In this document: one piece after another, positions 25,220 to 36,456 of the stretch | Position numbering within the stretch: the first letter of the stretch is position 1 | How the letters are laid out: the number at the start of each line of letters is the position of its first letter | Source of the DNA: Taenia hydatigena | Lineage: Eukaryota > Platyhelminthes > Cestoda > Cyclophyllidea > Taeniidae | NCBI GenBank assembly: GCA_036345935.2 | Contig: JADWOT020000005.1 | Location: 19,012,369 to 19,076,368 of the forward strand | Direction: 5' to 3' | DNA length: 64,000 bases | The notes under the pieces: generated by a model | What the model saw: the letters and a program-made list of their open reading frames with translations, nothing else | Told to the model about the DNA's origin: nothing | The model's database searches: none | Position numbers and translations under genes: made by a program

Positions 25220-27197
25220 AGGTTGCTGCGTCGTTTTGCTTCGTGCATTCCAGGTGTTTTGTGTGCGTGTGTAAATGTATCTTTCATTTTCCTGTTGACG
25301 ATGTGTATCTGAATTGCGAGTGTAGATACACTTGACGGCGTTTTTTTGCTGTTTTGTGTCGTCGTTGGGATTTGTGTGGTGATCGTGGTTATTTGCTTGG
25401 TTGAGGTACGCGTTTTGGGTCTCGAGTGGCCGGGGCTTGGGTCGTTGGAGTTCGGGATTGTATATCGGCGGCTTCGTCCTCGGGTGGGTTAGTGATTGCT
25501 GGTGGAAATTGTTTTGTGGGGTGACGCGTGGCACGCGGGTGGGTGTATGCGGAAATGGGATGGGAGTGAGGGCAGTGACGAGCCGTGTTATGGGGTGGCT
25601 GCCGGCTCTAAGTTAGCTACGGTGGGGATTCTGCGGTTTGAACGTAGTGAGCTTGAAGCCCTTCTTGTGAGGTAGACTGCCGAACACTGCTGCCATGATT
25701 GATAGCCTCGAGCGGGTCGTGCTTTCTCTGCCTGGCTCACGGGTGAGGCGGCGAGAAGGCTTAAGTCTGCCTGGTGCGTCAGAATCATGGTGTCTTACAT
25801 GGAACCGTAAATGTCTTGGAGGGTAGCAGTGACGTGTTGCGTGGCTGAATGCAGCGCTATGCTGGTGCCTGAGGAAGGACTTCAGCACACCGATTGGAGA
25901 GCGTGGCATCTGCAATGTTAGACTGATGATTTGGTCAGCAAATCAGAGGCCCGCTGCGAATGCGCATTGGTTTGACTCACCCTGACCTGCAACACTACCG
26001 GGTGACACGATTGAATGTGATGTGCGCTTGGTCGCCCGCCCTCACAAGTGGGTGCATTTGAATCCCTTGATGACTGCAGTCTAAGTAGTCGCAGCATTTG
26101 TTTGCTTTTATGACACTACCACTGGACCGTAGGATTTCCCATAAATACATTAAACTTGGTCTCGTGCATAGGTTGTCTTGCTCCCCAGTGGTCTGTTCTG
26201 ACCCCTTCGTGCCTTTAAGGCGATGAGAAAAGTGTCCACACTGCTGTGGTGTGCGATGCCATTGATCGTCAAATCTGACGATTGACAATACGCCTTCTCT
26301 TACTAACGTCTTATCGGTGTGGTAGGTGCTAATGCCTAATCGGTGTGCTGTGTGCATGAACTAAAGGGTCGGAGGGTCATCCGCAAAAAACACCGCAATC
26401 GAAGGCCTCAATACTACGGGTGGCTAACAAAGTCGAATGAAGGTTTCTTCCTACTCCTTTTAGAGGAGAGAATGAATGAATGCCTCTCATATGTTGTTCA
26501 ACATGCCGCCCAGTCTACTCAACTAGCCTTTTGAGGAGGCCGTCAATAAGTCGATTTCGCTAACTATACAATAAACCGCAGTGAAATTACTAGCAAGATC
26601 GAGCTATGGTCCTTCAACGGATCTGCTGACGTCTGCGTAGATGTGTACACTTGATACCGAAAACCGATTTCACATTCTCAATGCAAGTCTATCCCCTTGT
26701 GCCCATTTGGGAGCGTCAAATGAACATACAGCCAAATGACGTGGCATGTAAGGCTACATCTCAGTGCGAAGATGGACTTGTCAATTTCGACCAATATCGT
26801 TCTTCTCGTTATGGACAGTAAATAGCCCTGCATGTTCGCTCTTACGAAGCGTTGCTGAAATGAGTGAGTGTAGCAAATGCCACCCCTCTCCCCCCTTGGT
26901 AATGACAGTGGCAGGTTCTGTGTTATCATGGTTCACTGGGTCGAATGAGGTGGGAAGTGAGTTGAGTTGCGGCTTACAGGTTGCATTGAAAGGTGTTGGT
27001 CATGTATCTGTGCCAGTAAACATAGGCAATGGAAGGGAGCGCGGGCTCCAGTTTCTCACAGTTGTGGCGATTTCTTCGACCAATCGGATTGTACTCAGTC
27101 ATACTCCTGTAATCTGGTTGGTGGAGGTGATAATTGATGATCTGGAAATTTCTGCCCCATCGATTTTCCTCTGGATTGCGTGGTTTTGAGCATTAAC
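25220..27197. other. Right-arm spacer between HSP70 and HSP90-like gene
   Basis: Mirror of 11022-12999. It contains the HSP70 3' UTR and the upstream region of the HSP90-like gene. A 141-codon open frame ends at the HSP90-like start but shows no domain. Only a partial heat-shock palindrome GAAatTTC (27145-27152) was found upstream. Confidence 0.5.
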
Positions 27198-29400
27198 ATG
27201 TCTAACCAGGAGACCGCAACTGATGCTACGACAGAGCAGAAGGCTGAGACTCTCGTCTTTCAGGCAGACACCTGTCAACTGCTACATCTCCTGGCTAGTG
27301 CCTTCTATCACAAGAAGGATGTCTTCTTGCGAGAATTGATCTCCAACGCTTCTGATGCTTTGGACAAGATCCGCTACAAGAGTCTCATGCAACCATCAGC
27401 ACTTGACACCAATGCGGAACTGTGTATCAGGGTGACCGTTTTTTTTCTTTTTTACCATAAACTTAAGTATGCATTCCGATTGAGTGTGCCAGTGTTTGAA
27501 ATTGCGATTTTCCACGTAGATTCTGCCGAACAAGGCTGATGCCACACTGACCATCGTGGATATGGGAATTGGCATGACAAAGGACGAGTTGGTGAAGAAT
27601 TTGGGTAGAATTGCACACTCGGGCACGAGAGCCTTCATGGAGACATTGAAAGGCGGTGGTGATGATGTCGCCATGATCGGAGAATTTGGTGTGGGTTTCT
27701 ACTCCGCCTTCCTTGTTGCAGACAAGGTGCAGGTTGTCTCCAAGAGTAACGATGACAAGCAATACATGTGGGAGTCGTCAGGTGATGGGTCTTATACCAT
27801 TCGTGCATGGAATGATGAGTCATTGAGCCGTGGCACTAAGGTGATTCTTCACATGAAAGGGCATCAGTATCTGGAGTACCTGGAGCCGCATGTGATTAAG
27901 GCAATTGTGGGTAAGTACTCCGAATTCACCGCCTACCCTATAAAATTATCCTGTGATGAGGAGGAGATGCGGACTGTTATGGACTGTGAGGAGTGGAAGA
28001 AGGAAGGAAAAGTTGTTGGTGAAGTTGTGTTGAATGGGACCGAGCCACTGTGGATGCGCAATCCAGATGACATCAGCGGTGAGGAGTACGGCAAGTTGTA
28101 TAAGTGGTTGAGCTCAGATTTGGAGGACCACTTGGCTGTGAAGCATTTCTCAGTTGAGGGTGAATTGGCATTTCGTGCACTGTTGTTTGTACCAAGACGT
28201 CCTCCTGCGGACTATTTCAGCAGGAATGGAAGGGCACACAACATCAAGCTCTATGTGAGAAGGGTATTTGTGACAGAAGAGTGCGAGAACCTGATTCCGG
28301 GCTACTTGAACTTTCTTTTCGGAATTATCGACTCGGAAGACCTGCCTCTGAACCTTAGTCGTGAAGCAATACAGCAGAGTGCTGTTGTGCGAGCGATTCG
28401 TAGACACTTGGTGAGGAAGAGCATTGAGCTGATGCAGGAGATGGCGGAGGATCCACTGATCTACAGCATATTTTATGGCAATTTTTTGAGGAGCATTAAG
28501 CTCGGTGTGTATGAGGATAGAGCGAATCGCAAAGAACTAGCCAATCTGTTGCGTTACCACTCGTCAAAGAGCGGTGACGAGATGATTGGTTTGAGGGACT
28601 ACGTGACTCGAATGAAGGAAGGTCAGAGTGACATCTATTGCATTGTTGGTGAGAGCATGGGGAGCGTGAGAGACTCAGTCTTTATCGAGGAACTGAAGGC
28701 GCGTGATCTTGAGGTGCTGTTTATGGTGGACCCAATGGACGAGTATGTGGTGAATGAAATGACCGAGTATTTGGGCAAGAGTTTGGTGTGTGTGTCGAGG
28801 CTAGGTCTCCAATTGTCAGAGAAGAAGGCGGAGGAGGAGACGACGACGACGATGGCGGTGGTGCCGAGGGAGCGGATAGAGGATATGGTGGACGATTTCA
28901 AGGCGACCTGTGAGAAGATGGAGGAGATACTGGGAAAGAGAGTTGAGAGCGTACGAGTCTCATGTAGGCTAGTCACGTCACCTTGTTGCATCGTTACCTC
29001 CACCTTCGGTTGGTCTGCTAACATGCAGCGCATCGGGAAGGCGCAGGCTCTGCGGAATCCGCACTCCGTACGAAATAATAGTGCAAAGAAGCACATGGAG
29101 ATTAATCCCCACGACGAGATAATAATTGGTCTGAAGAAAATGCTTTCGACTGATGGTATGCCAAACAAGATTTGCAGTGATATCCTTATTATGCTATATA
29201 ATACAGCACTGCTGGATTCTGGTTTTCCGTTGGAGGAGCCGAAGACTCACACTAACACGATTCATGCATTGATTCGAGTGTATTTGGAGATCCCGGAGGG
29301 TGACGGTACGAAGGACAGAGAGGGGGTGAAAGCTGATCCTGATGAGGCTGTATTGGTGCAAGCTGGAGATGACGGTGGTGCCGTGGGTGGAGTTGACTAG
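27198..29400 (+). CDS. Divergent HSP90 paralogue, right-arm copy (2 exons)
   Basis: Coding exons join(27198..27431, 27520..29400) with an 88 bp GT-AG intron, 704 residues. ATPase residues (Glu46, Asp92, [10 protein letters not shown]) and the middle-domain Arg are kept, so ATP hydrolysis is plausible. The charged linker is reduced to a short [23 protein letters not shown] stretch, and the tail is AVGGVD rather than MEEVD. Arg182 is intact here (GTKVILH context), unlike in the left-arm copy, and residue 635 is Ile. It is clearly cytosolic-type HSP90, with no signal peptide and no organelle-type features, so it is a derived paralogue of the spacer HSP90. The absence of a strong heat-shock element suggests constitutive or stage-specific expression, which is an inference. 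Confidence 0.9.
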
Positions 29401-29624
29401 GATTACTGTATGGACAGACTGCGTGGAGTTGTACACTGCGAGGTTGTGCACTTGAGAGGACAGAAGTGTAATTCTGAACTGTTGCAAACGCTTGTGTTGT
29501 GATGTGGGTGTGGGAGTGGAGAAGTGATGGATGGGGTGTGGAGTAGTGGAGGTTGGGATGGACAGGAGAAAGGTGGAGGCACAAAGGTGGAATTGGGAGA
29601 GAAGCGTTGGGAACTGTCAGGTGT

Positions 29625-29755
29625 GTGTATGCATGCATGTATGTATGTATGTATGTATGTATGTATGTATGTATGTATGTATGTATGTATGTATGTATGT
29701 ATGCATGTATGTATGTATGTTGTATGTATGCATGTATGTATGTATGCATGTATGG
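29625..29755. repeat. (ATGT)n microsatellite, right arm
   Basis: Mirror of the left-arm CATA array, longer by eight tetranucleotide units. It lies about 225 bp downstream of the HSP90-like stop. Confidence 0.95.
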
Positions 29756-31441
29756 TAGTCGAAACGAAGGTTTGGGCTTGATAGCGAACTAACCACGTGT
29801 TGAGAGAAGAATAACGAAGTGAACACGTGGATGCAGTGTCGGTATTGGCCGACAGTGTCAATGGTTGAATGAAGACATGACACCTAATCATTTCCATCAT
29901 GCCTGTCAACGACACCTCCTCATTGACCCTTCACTCTTTCAGCCAGTACACACATGTGGCTTGGATGCTTACTAGTTCATGCAAACGGTGACCATTACAA
30001 TGCAGGAGAATGGCATTAATGCCCCTCAGTACGGCGGATTGAAAGCGTTCGTCTGGAGGGTGCTGTGAACATCACATGGCGGTTCACAGTCCAAACCAAT
30101 AAGGCGTTGGTTTGGAGTGGATAATGTATAGAAGCCTCACAAATGAATTACTTTTTTCTCAAACTTTAGTAGTTACCGTGCCCACATCCATGCCTCGTGC
30201 ATCGTGAATGGAAGAGTGGACGACTTCAAGAAGTTGGCAGATGAGTATCATTGGACCGACACTTGAAGAGTAATGATAAGAAATGAATTAAGATCCATGC
30301 TTGAAGTTGAATTCATATGCCTTGATGACTGCACACAGAGTTTGGCGCGAGTGCAGGAAGGGTTGGGGGCAATGGCCAGAGCCCCACCTCCTAGGAGTAG
30401 CCGGAAGCATATCAGTCCAGTTGGTTGTTGCAGCCCGACGAAGCTCTTCTGTCATGTCGCAGAGGCGATGGTCGATCTGAGGTAAGGAGGGGAGGAGCTG
30501 TAATACTCCGATCATGGGATTACGGTGGTGTGAGTGATAAGTGGATTGCGGGGGTTGAGTGCAATGCAATTGGGTAAGGCAGTTCTGTCATCCTGCCTTG
30601 TTGCGCGGTGGCAGGGAAAATGCACCACCGGTCCATATTGCGTTTGGCATAATGCTGCCAACGTGTGCGTGCACATGTTGTCGCCGTCATCATGTTGCCT
30701 GAGATCCGCCTAACTTTCAGTTGCAGTGGCTTGGCGTTTGCCAATTCATGCCAGGCGAAGACCAGTTTATCGCCTTATCGGCGAAATCAATCCATGTGTT
30801 TACTTGGGAACATTTTTCTGATGGACATTTTCTTGGATTTTTTGCGTGCCCTCGTTTTAAATGGTAAATTTTACTGTTCCTTTGCTACGATTGCACTTTT
30901 TTAATGCATGTCTATACATCTTTATGCCCAACTTTTCATGCATGTGTACTTTGTATTTGTATGCATATAGAGATACTAAATTTTGCTAAAAAGGATGTGC
31001 ATTTTTGATTAGGTTCGCTGACAGACGTCAATTTTCACTGTAATGAAACTGCTCTCTGCCCTTGTACATTTGTTTTGCTACAATTTACCTTACTGTTTCA
31101 TAATTGCGTGCCAACCTGCACCTTTGCATGCATATATAATCAATTTACCCACATAAAATTGCATGCGTAATTTATGTATACATGCATTTACTTATATATT
31201 TGCAAATTTTTGATGCAAAAGTGCGCTTGCATATGCATATTTGCAATTAAAACGCATCTTGCTGTTTGGCAGATGCCTGTACAACTGCACGAATTGAATG
31301 TTAAAAACTCAATCATGGAAATGCACATGCCCCTCCAAAGATATTTTCCATTTAGATTATACAATTAATATTCCAAATAATGGTCTAATTTTGCACACAC
31401 ACGCACACACACGTATATATAAATATTTACACGTAATGCGC
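29756..31441. other. Outer non-coding part of right arm and following spacer
   Basis: Homology to the left arm ends abruptly at 30779. Beyond it, from about 30900, the DNA becomes AT-rich with many TGCAT/ATGCA words. No gene seen. Confidence 0.5.
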
Positions 31442-32340
31442 TTGTTGTTTGTTTAGCTGCGGGTTCCGTGTAGGGGCTACGTGGTTGGTCATTGTAAACT
31501 GACCCGGTGGGCTGGCCTCTGGGCCACGCCAGAAGCCTCAATCCCTTCTGTGCGCTGAATGTATGTGCTCAGCCCCAGTATTATGTCATCTCTCGACTCC
31601 ACGTGAATTGATATTTATTCTCACACATACGACAGAGTCCACATGTGCATCCATGTATAGCGTCCCAAGACCTTCTCGAAGGCAAAAGAAGGCATAGTGC
31701 TTGGGCAGAATGTGTATTTTTAGTAGACAGAAAGGGATTGAAGCTACCGGTATAACTCCGAGACCAGTCCACCCAGCACAGGCACTATAGCCACCGAAAG
31801 TGATCGTAACCGAAACCTGCAGTCAAACAAACAAAGCATTACACATGGGTTTACTGTTACTATAACTCATGCGAGTATCAGTGCATGCACTAGCGTTTAT
31901 TGAAACAAAAATGCATTTGCACGCAAATCTGTGCAACTTTGATCAAATTTACTAATAAGAAATTAATCTAAACCTATGACTAACTCCATTGGTGCAAAAT
32001 TGCAAACCCATATGCATCCATAAAAATGTGAAAATGCTCACGCATACGCATCCATGGAAATATATGCAAAAGAGTTCATTAGTAGGAAAATGCAACAGAG
32101 CACGTACCCGTAGAGATGCGTGAGCGCACGGAACCAATTCCACTTATTCGAAAATGCCTCCAGACGGGGACGCTTTTGCACAGTCAATTTTTCCAACACG
32201 TAAATGCATTTGCGCATGCATACGCATGCATGATCTATTTCAACAACAATGAAATACATCCACACATCCGTAAGTATACGTTTAATCAAATTTTGAAACA
32301 CCATTTCCACTGCTCCATGTTTGTGTACATTTTCATGTGG
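30900..32340. other. TGCAT-rich, AT-rich stretch
   Basis: Dense ATGCAT, TTTGCAT and GCATGC words on both sides of element A, many overlapping the octamer-like ATTTGCAT. No gene. It may be a decayed satellite or simply composition bias. Confidence 0.4.
31442..31838. repeat. Small terminal-inverted-repeat element A
   Basis: About 400 bp. The left end (TTGTTTGTTTAGCTGCGGG) matches the reverse complement of the right end (TTTGTTTGACTGCAGG read outward), and similarity continues inward towards the GGCTGGCCTC word. The interior holds the family core GCGTCCCAAGACC followed by AAGGCAAAAGAAGGCA. No coding capacity. It fits a non-autonomous MITE-like element; copies of the same family lie at 37.8, 39.3 and 55.6-56.0 kb. 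Confidence 0.65.
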
Positions 32341-32499
32341 TCTAATGTCACTGTTGCCTTAGTACTTCCGATTCTTACATTAATTCCTTCCCCCATCTCT
32401 GTCTCACCACCTCTTTCCTTTGCGAATAATTTGTCCTTCTTTAAAGCATTCCCGAAATCTATTTACTATTTTATCAGTAATCTTTCATTAAGTCACTAA

Positions 32500-33295
32500 T
32501 TTTCGATTTTTTGTAATGAACAATAATCCCCTCATTTATTATTGTAATATTCACGAAACTTGTATTCATTCACCTACCTTAAAATCCAACCCTTAGTTCC
32601 TAATTGTATGTTCTTTCAGTCCAAATGCATCCACCATTTCGCTTTTATAAATTTACTCTTCAATCCATTCAGACTTTAAGTGTTTGTTTCAATATTTGAA
32701 GTTCGCAAAGCACTCTTCCATCTCCTGCCTATACCTGATTCATCCATTCCATAAATTATCTTTTCATTCATTCATTCTCCACTTTAATCACTTCCTCATT
32801 CAATCGTACAATCATCCTTCATTCCCACATTCAATATTTCACTTGTTCGTTCTTTCGTCCCTTCATTTACTAAATTACCAGTTCATTCATTCATGCGTTT
32901 AGTTGTCCCTTTTTACAAATGCAAGAACTGATTTAACCAATCAGTATTTTCTTCTCAATTTTTATTCCTTCATTTATTCGTTTATACATTCCTTCATTCC
33001 CTCACAGATTCTATCATAAACGTCTACCAAATTCACCCATTCATTCAATTATTCGAGCATTGCTTCATTGGCTCATTCAATTCTTCGCCCACAAAATCAT
33101 TCATGCATACTTTGGTTCTTTTTATCGCCGCATTATTCTTTATTCCTTCAATCATTCACCTCTTCATTTGCACATTTGATCCATTATTTCGTCCACTCAT
33201 TAATAGTTCCTTCTCACATTCTCATTCTTATATCCTTTTCTCCATTCATTTTGCTTCATATATTTTCTCATTCATTGCTTCCTCCTTCCCTTTTG
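32500..33295. repeat. Degenerate TTCA repeat halo, left side
   Basis: Repeated short TTCATTCATT and CCTTCATT words separated by mutated sequence, leading into the perfect array. It looks like decayed tetranucleotide repeat DNA. Confidence 0.6.
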
Positions 33296-33726
33296 TTCAT
33301 TCATTCATTCATTCATTCATTCATTCATTCATTCATTCATTCATTCATTCATTCATTCATTCATTCATTCATTCATTCATTCATTCATTCATTCATTCAT
33401 TCATTCATTCATTCATTCATTCATTCATTCATTCATTTCATTTCATTCATTCATTCATTCATTCATTCATTCATTCATTCATTCATTCATTCATTCATTC
33501 ATTCATTCATTCATTCATTCATTCATTCATTCATTCATTCATTCATTCATTTCATTCATTCATTCATTTCATTCACTCATTCATTCATTCATTCATTCAT
33601 TCATTCATTCATTCATTCATTCATTCATTCATTCATTCACTCATTCATTCATTCATTCATTCATTCATTCATTCATTCATTCATTCATTCATTCATTCAT
33701 TCATTCATTCATTCATTCATTCATTA
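33296..33726. repeat. (TTCA)n tetranucleotide array
   Basis: About 430 bp of TTCA/ATTC repeats with a few TTTCA and CACTCA interruptions. The repeating Phe-Ile-His-Ser reading frames in two frames are artefacts of a 4 bp unit read as triplets. Confidence 0.98.
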
Positions 33727-35627
33727 TTTCGTCAATTTATTCCTTTACCCCTCCACTCCTACCTTTGGTCCTTAACTTTTTTCCTCGCGGCAATGCTTTC
33801 ATCATTTGCATGCCCCGCGATTTTGGTGATGGGCAGCTTAGGAGCTCTGCTGATGCGCCTCCATCCAGCGACCTGTCCTTTGGAAGGTATGAGTAGCTAC
33901 AACCTTTTCTGTATGCCGTCAAGGCATGTGCCGTCCGAGCGTTACGTCTCCCTTCGTCGTCAGAGAAGTCTCAGGGAGCTGCCATGCATTCACTTATTTG
34001 CACACGCATTTATCACTATTTCGGCGCCACTTTACCCATTCAATAGTCTATTTTTTTCCAGAAACCAAATGTTTAAGCAATTAAGTAGCCAAACAGATAA
34101 AAAGGTAATTCATTAGATGAGCAATTCATTCATCCAAACCCTCTCTCATTCTTGCATTTATTCCCTCTTTCAGTTTTCTCCCTCAAGCGATTCATTTATC
34201 CACTTTCTCCCTGGTTTATTTATTCCTTCATTCATCCGTTTGGTTGCTCTTTTTTTATCAATTTTTTCCATTACCTTTTTATAAATTGTTTAAGTGGTGC
34301 ATCCGTTCATTTTATTTATCCACCTAAAAAAAATAATTTTTACATGAGAAAGAACTTCTAGTTTTTAAAACTGCGCAAATTGGCAAAGCTCAGTTTTTGC
34401 ATGTCCGCTCAAGTGGTGCTGGGAGGAGGTTTAGTTGGGAGAATAGAATGTAATGCTAATAGATTGACTTTGTAAGGAATAGAGGGGAAAAAGTCTGAAC
34501 AGTAAGCAAATCCGTGTAAATAATGTTTGTGAAGCACAGCGCGTTAGCTTATGCCATCGCAGAACAGAGTAGTGCTACACCACACACGCGTCAAAGGAAT
34601 GCGACGTTCTGGCGCATGATTAACCTGCAACACATGAATTGTATGGAAGTGAAAAACCGAATATTGCATGACGTCTTCCTAACCAGGAGTTAAATTGGGT
34701 GCATTCAGCACCTGGCACAGTTGCCAATGACATATGTTTGTCAGAGGTTTTTCCAACTTTAACCCGCATTGAGTTAGCCGAAACTCATGGTCGTTATCTC
34801 GCCTGCAAAACCACCTTAAGTGATCGTTTGGAGAAGAAATAGGTAAAGGCCATTGCAGCAGCGTTGACAACTAACGCAAAGTGACGTCTCACCTTGAATT
34901 TTGAGGCGAGATAACTATCTTAAAGTAAGGCACAACATCTAGTGTTTAAACAAGGAAAGTAGAATGGTCAAACGACCTTTAAAGTGGACACTGGAATTGC
35001 AAGAGAGGGAGCTGTTTATCGAATGCAATGCCTACTTGGTATATAAGTTCACAAAATTCATGTTTGCCGACTATAGCTACAATCGCTCAGCCCACTTCCA
35101 AAGCGTAATATAATGACAATATGCCTAAGAGAAGAACCACCGTATTATCACGGGGGCGGACAAATCAGCCCTACAACCAAACTACCATGCAATGTTGATT
35201 CTGCTTCGTAGTATAACTCCTTCATTTTGAAAACACAAAAGCTGATCAGCAGATATGCCTACTTTACTAGGAGACACGCATAAATGTCAGAGTACTGCCA
35301 GTCAAAAAGGAATAACTCGTCATGCCTGCACTTCCCCGCTTTGTCACTTCTAAATTCCTTCTTTTGACAAGTATTTTTCAAATCCAGGAGCGGCACTGCA
35401 GCTTACGCCACCATAAGGCTTGTTCACATGAGTCTGCCGCTTGGGCCTTTGAGTTGAGCACGGAGTTACCAGTCAATCGTCAATAAGCATGATGTACAAT
35501 TAGTAGTTGATTGACTAAACAACATTCGAGTATTTTTAGCACTCCATAACAGTGCTCTATGAAAAAGCCGTTGTACGTAATCGTAATCGCTATCCTTCTA
35601 TGCATTTGCGCATCAACACGTGTTGCG
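33727..35627. other. Gene-free region upstream of the HSP70 pseudogene
   Basis: The first 600 bp still contains scattered TTCATT words; the rest has no recognisable gene. No heat-shock element was found close to the pseudogene. Confidence 0.45.
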
Positions 35628-36456
35628 AAGTCATGCATCGGTGTGTTTCAGTGCGGCAAGGTGGTGATAATTGCCAATGATAAGGGCAAACATCAATCCG
35701 GCCAAGGCGGTGGCGTACGGTGCGGCGGTGCAGGCGGCCATTCTGACGGGTGACAAGTCGGAGGCGGTGCAGGACCTGTTGCTGTTGGATGTGGCACCAC
35801 TGTCGTTGGGTCTGGAGACGGCGGGTGGTGTAATGACGGCGTTGATAAAGCGCAACACGACGATTCCGACGAAGCAGACACAGACATTTACAACGTACTC
35901 GGACAATCAGCCGGGAGTGTTGATTCAGGTGTACGAGGGTGAGCGTGCAATGACGCGTGACAATAACTTGTTGGGGAAGTTTGAGTTGTCGGGTATCCCA
36001 CCGGCGCCGCGTGGTGTGCCTCAGATAGAGGTGACGTTCGACATCGACGCCAACGGCATCCTCAATGTGTCAGCGGTGGACAAGTCGACAGGGAAGCAGA
36101 ACAAGATCACCATCACCAACGACAAGGGTCGTTTGTCGAAGGAGGAGATAGAGAGGATGGTGAATGACGCGGAGAAGTTCAAGCAGGAGGATGAGAAGCA
36201 GAGAGATCGAGTGGCGGCGAAGAACGGGTTGGAGAGTTATGCGTTCAGCATGAAGTCGACGGTGGAGGACGAGAAGGTGAAGGACAAGATAAGCGAGTCG
36301 GATAGGAGGAGGATAACGGAGAAGTGTGAGGAGACGCTGAAGTGGTTGGATGGTAACCAGCAGGCGGAGAAGGAGGAGTACGAGCATAAGCAGAAGGAGT
36401 TGGAGAGTGTGTGCAATCCCATCATAACGAAGATGTACCAGGAGGCAGGTGGTGCA
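35628..36456 (+). pseudogene. Internally deleted, frameshifted HSP70
   Basis: A diverged fragment (about 35628-35690) matches the HSP70 N-terminus around [18 protein letters not shown], here changed to [18 protein letters not shown]. It is joined directly to a C-terminal fragment, removing about 340 codons of the ATPase domain including its second and third signatures. The two parts are in different frames. From 35705 to 36456 (752 bp) I saw no difference from the intact genes (24354-25105). Homology stops in the Gly/Met-rich tail, after the codons for QEAGGA, so EEVD is absent. The frame then runs into unrelated sequence. The upstream frame opens at 35559 with a short hydrophobic N-terminus (KKPLYVIVIAILLCICA), probably fortuitous. 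It cannot make a working chaperone. Confidence 0.9.

Larger units (their letters stand above)
21262..30779. repeat. Right arm of large inverted repeat
   Basis: Reverse complement of 7471-16964, nearly identical over about 9.5 kb. It carries HSP70 copy 3 and the second divergent HSP90, both on the plus strand. Observed differences include a longer tetranucleotide array, one base in an intron homopolymer, one copy of ATCCACC instead of two, and two missense differences in the HSP90-like gene. Confidence 0.95.

Noticed and set aside
26764..27189. 141-codon frame just upstream of the HSP90-like gene, mirrored at 11030-11455
   Set aside because: No recognisable domain; the mirror copy follows from the inverted repeat, not from selection.
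33068..34116. Long open frames encoding Phe-Ile-His-Ser repeats
   Set aside because: Produced by reading the TTCA tetranucleotide array in triplets; no flanking domain.
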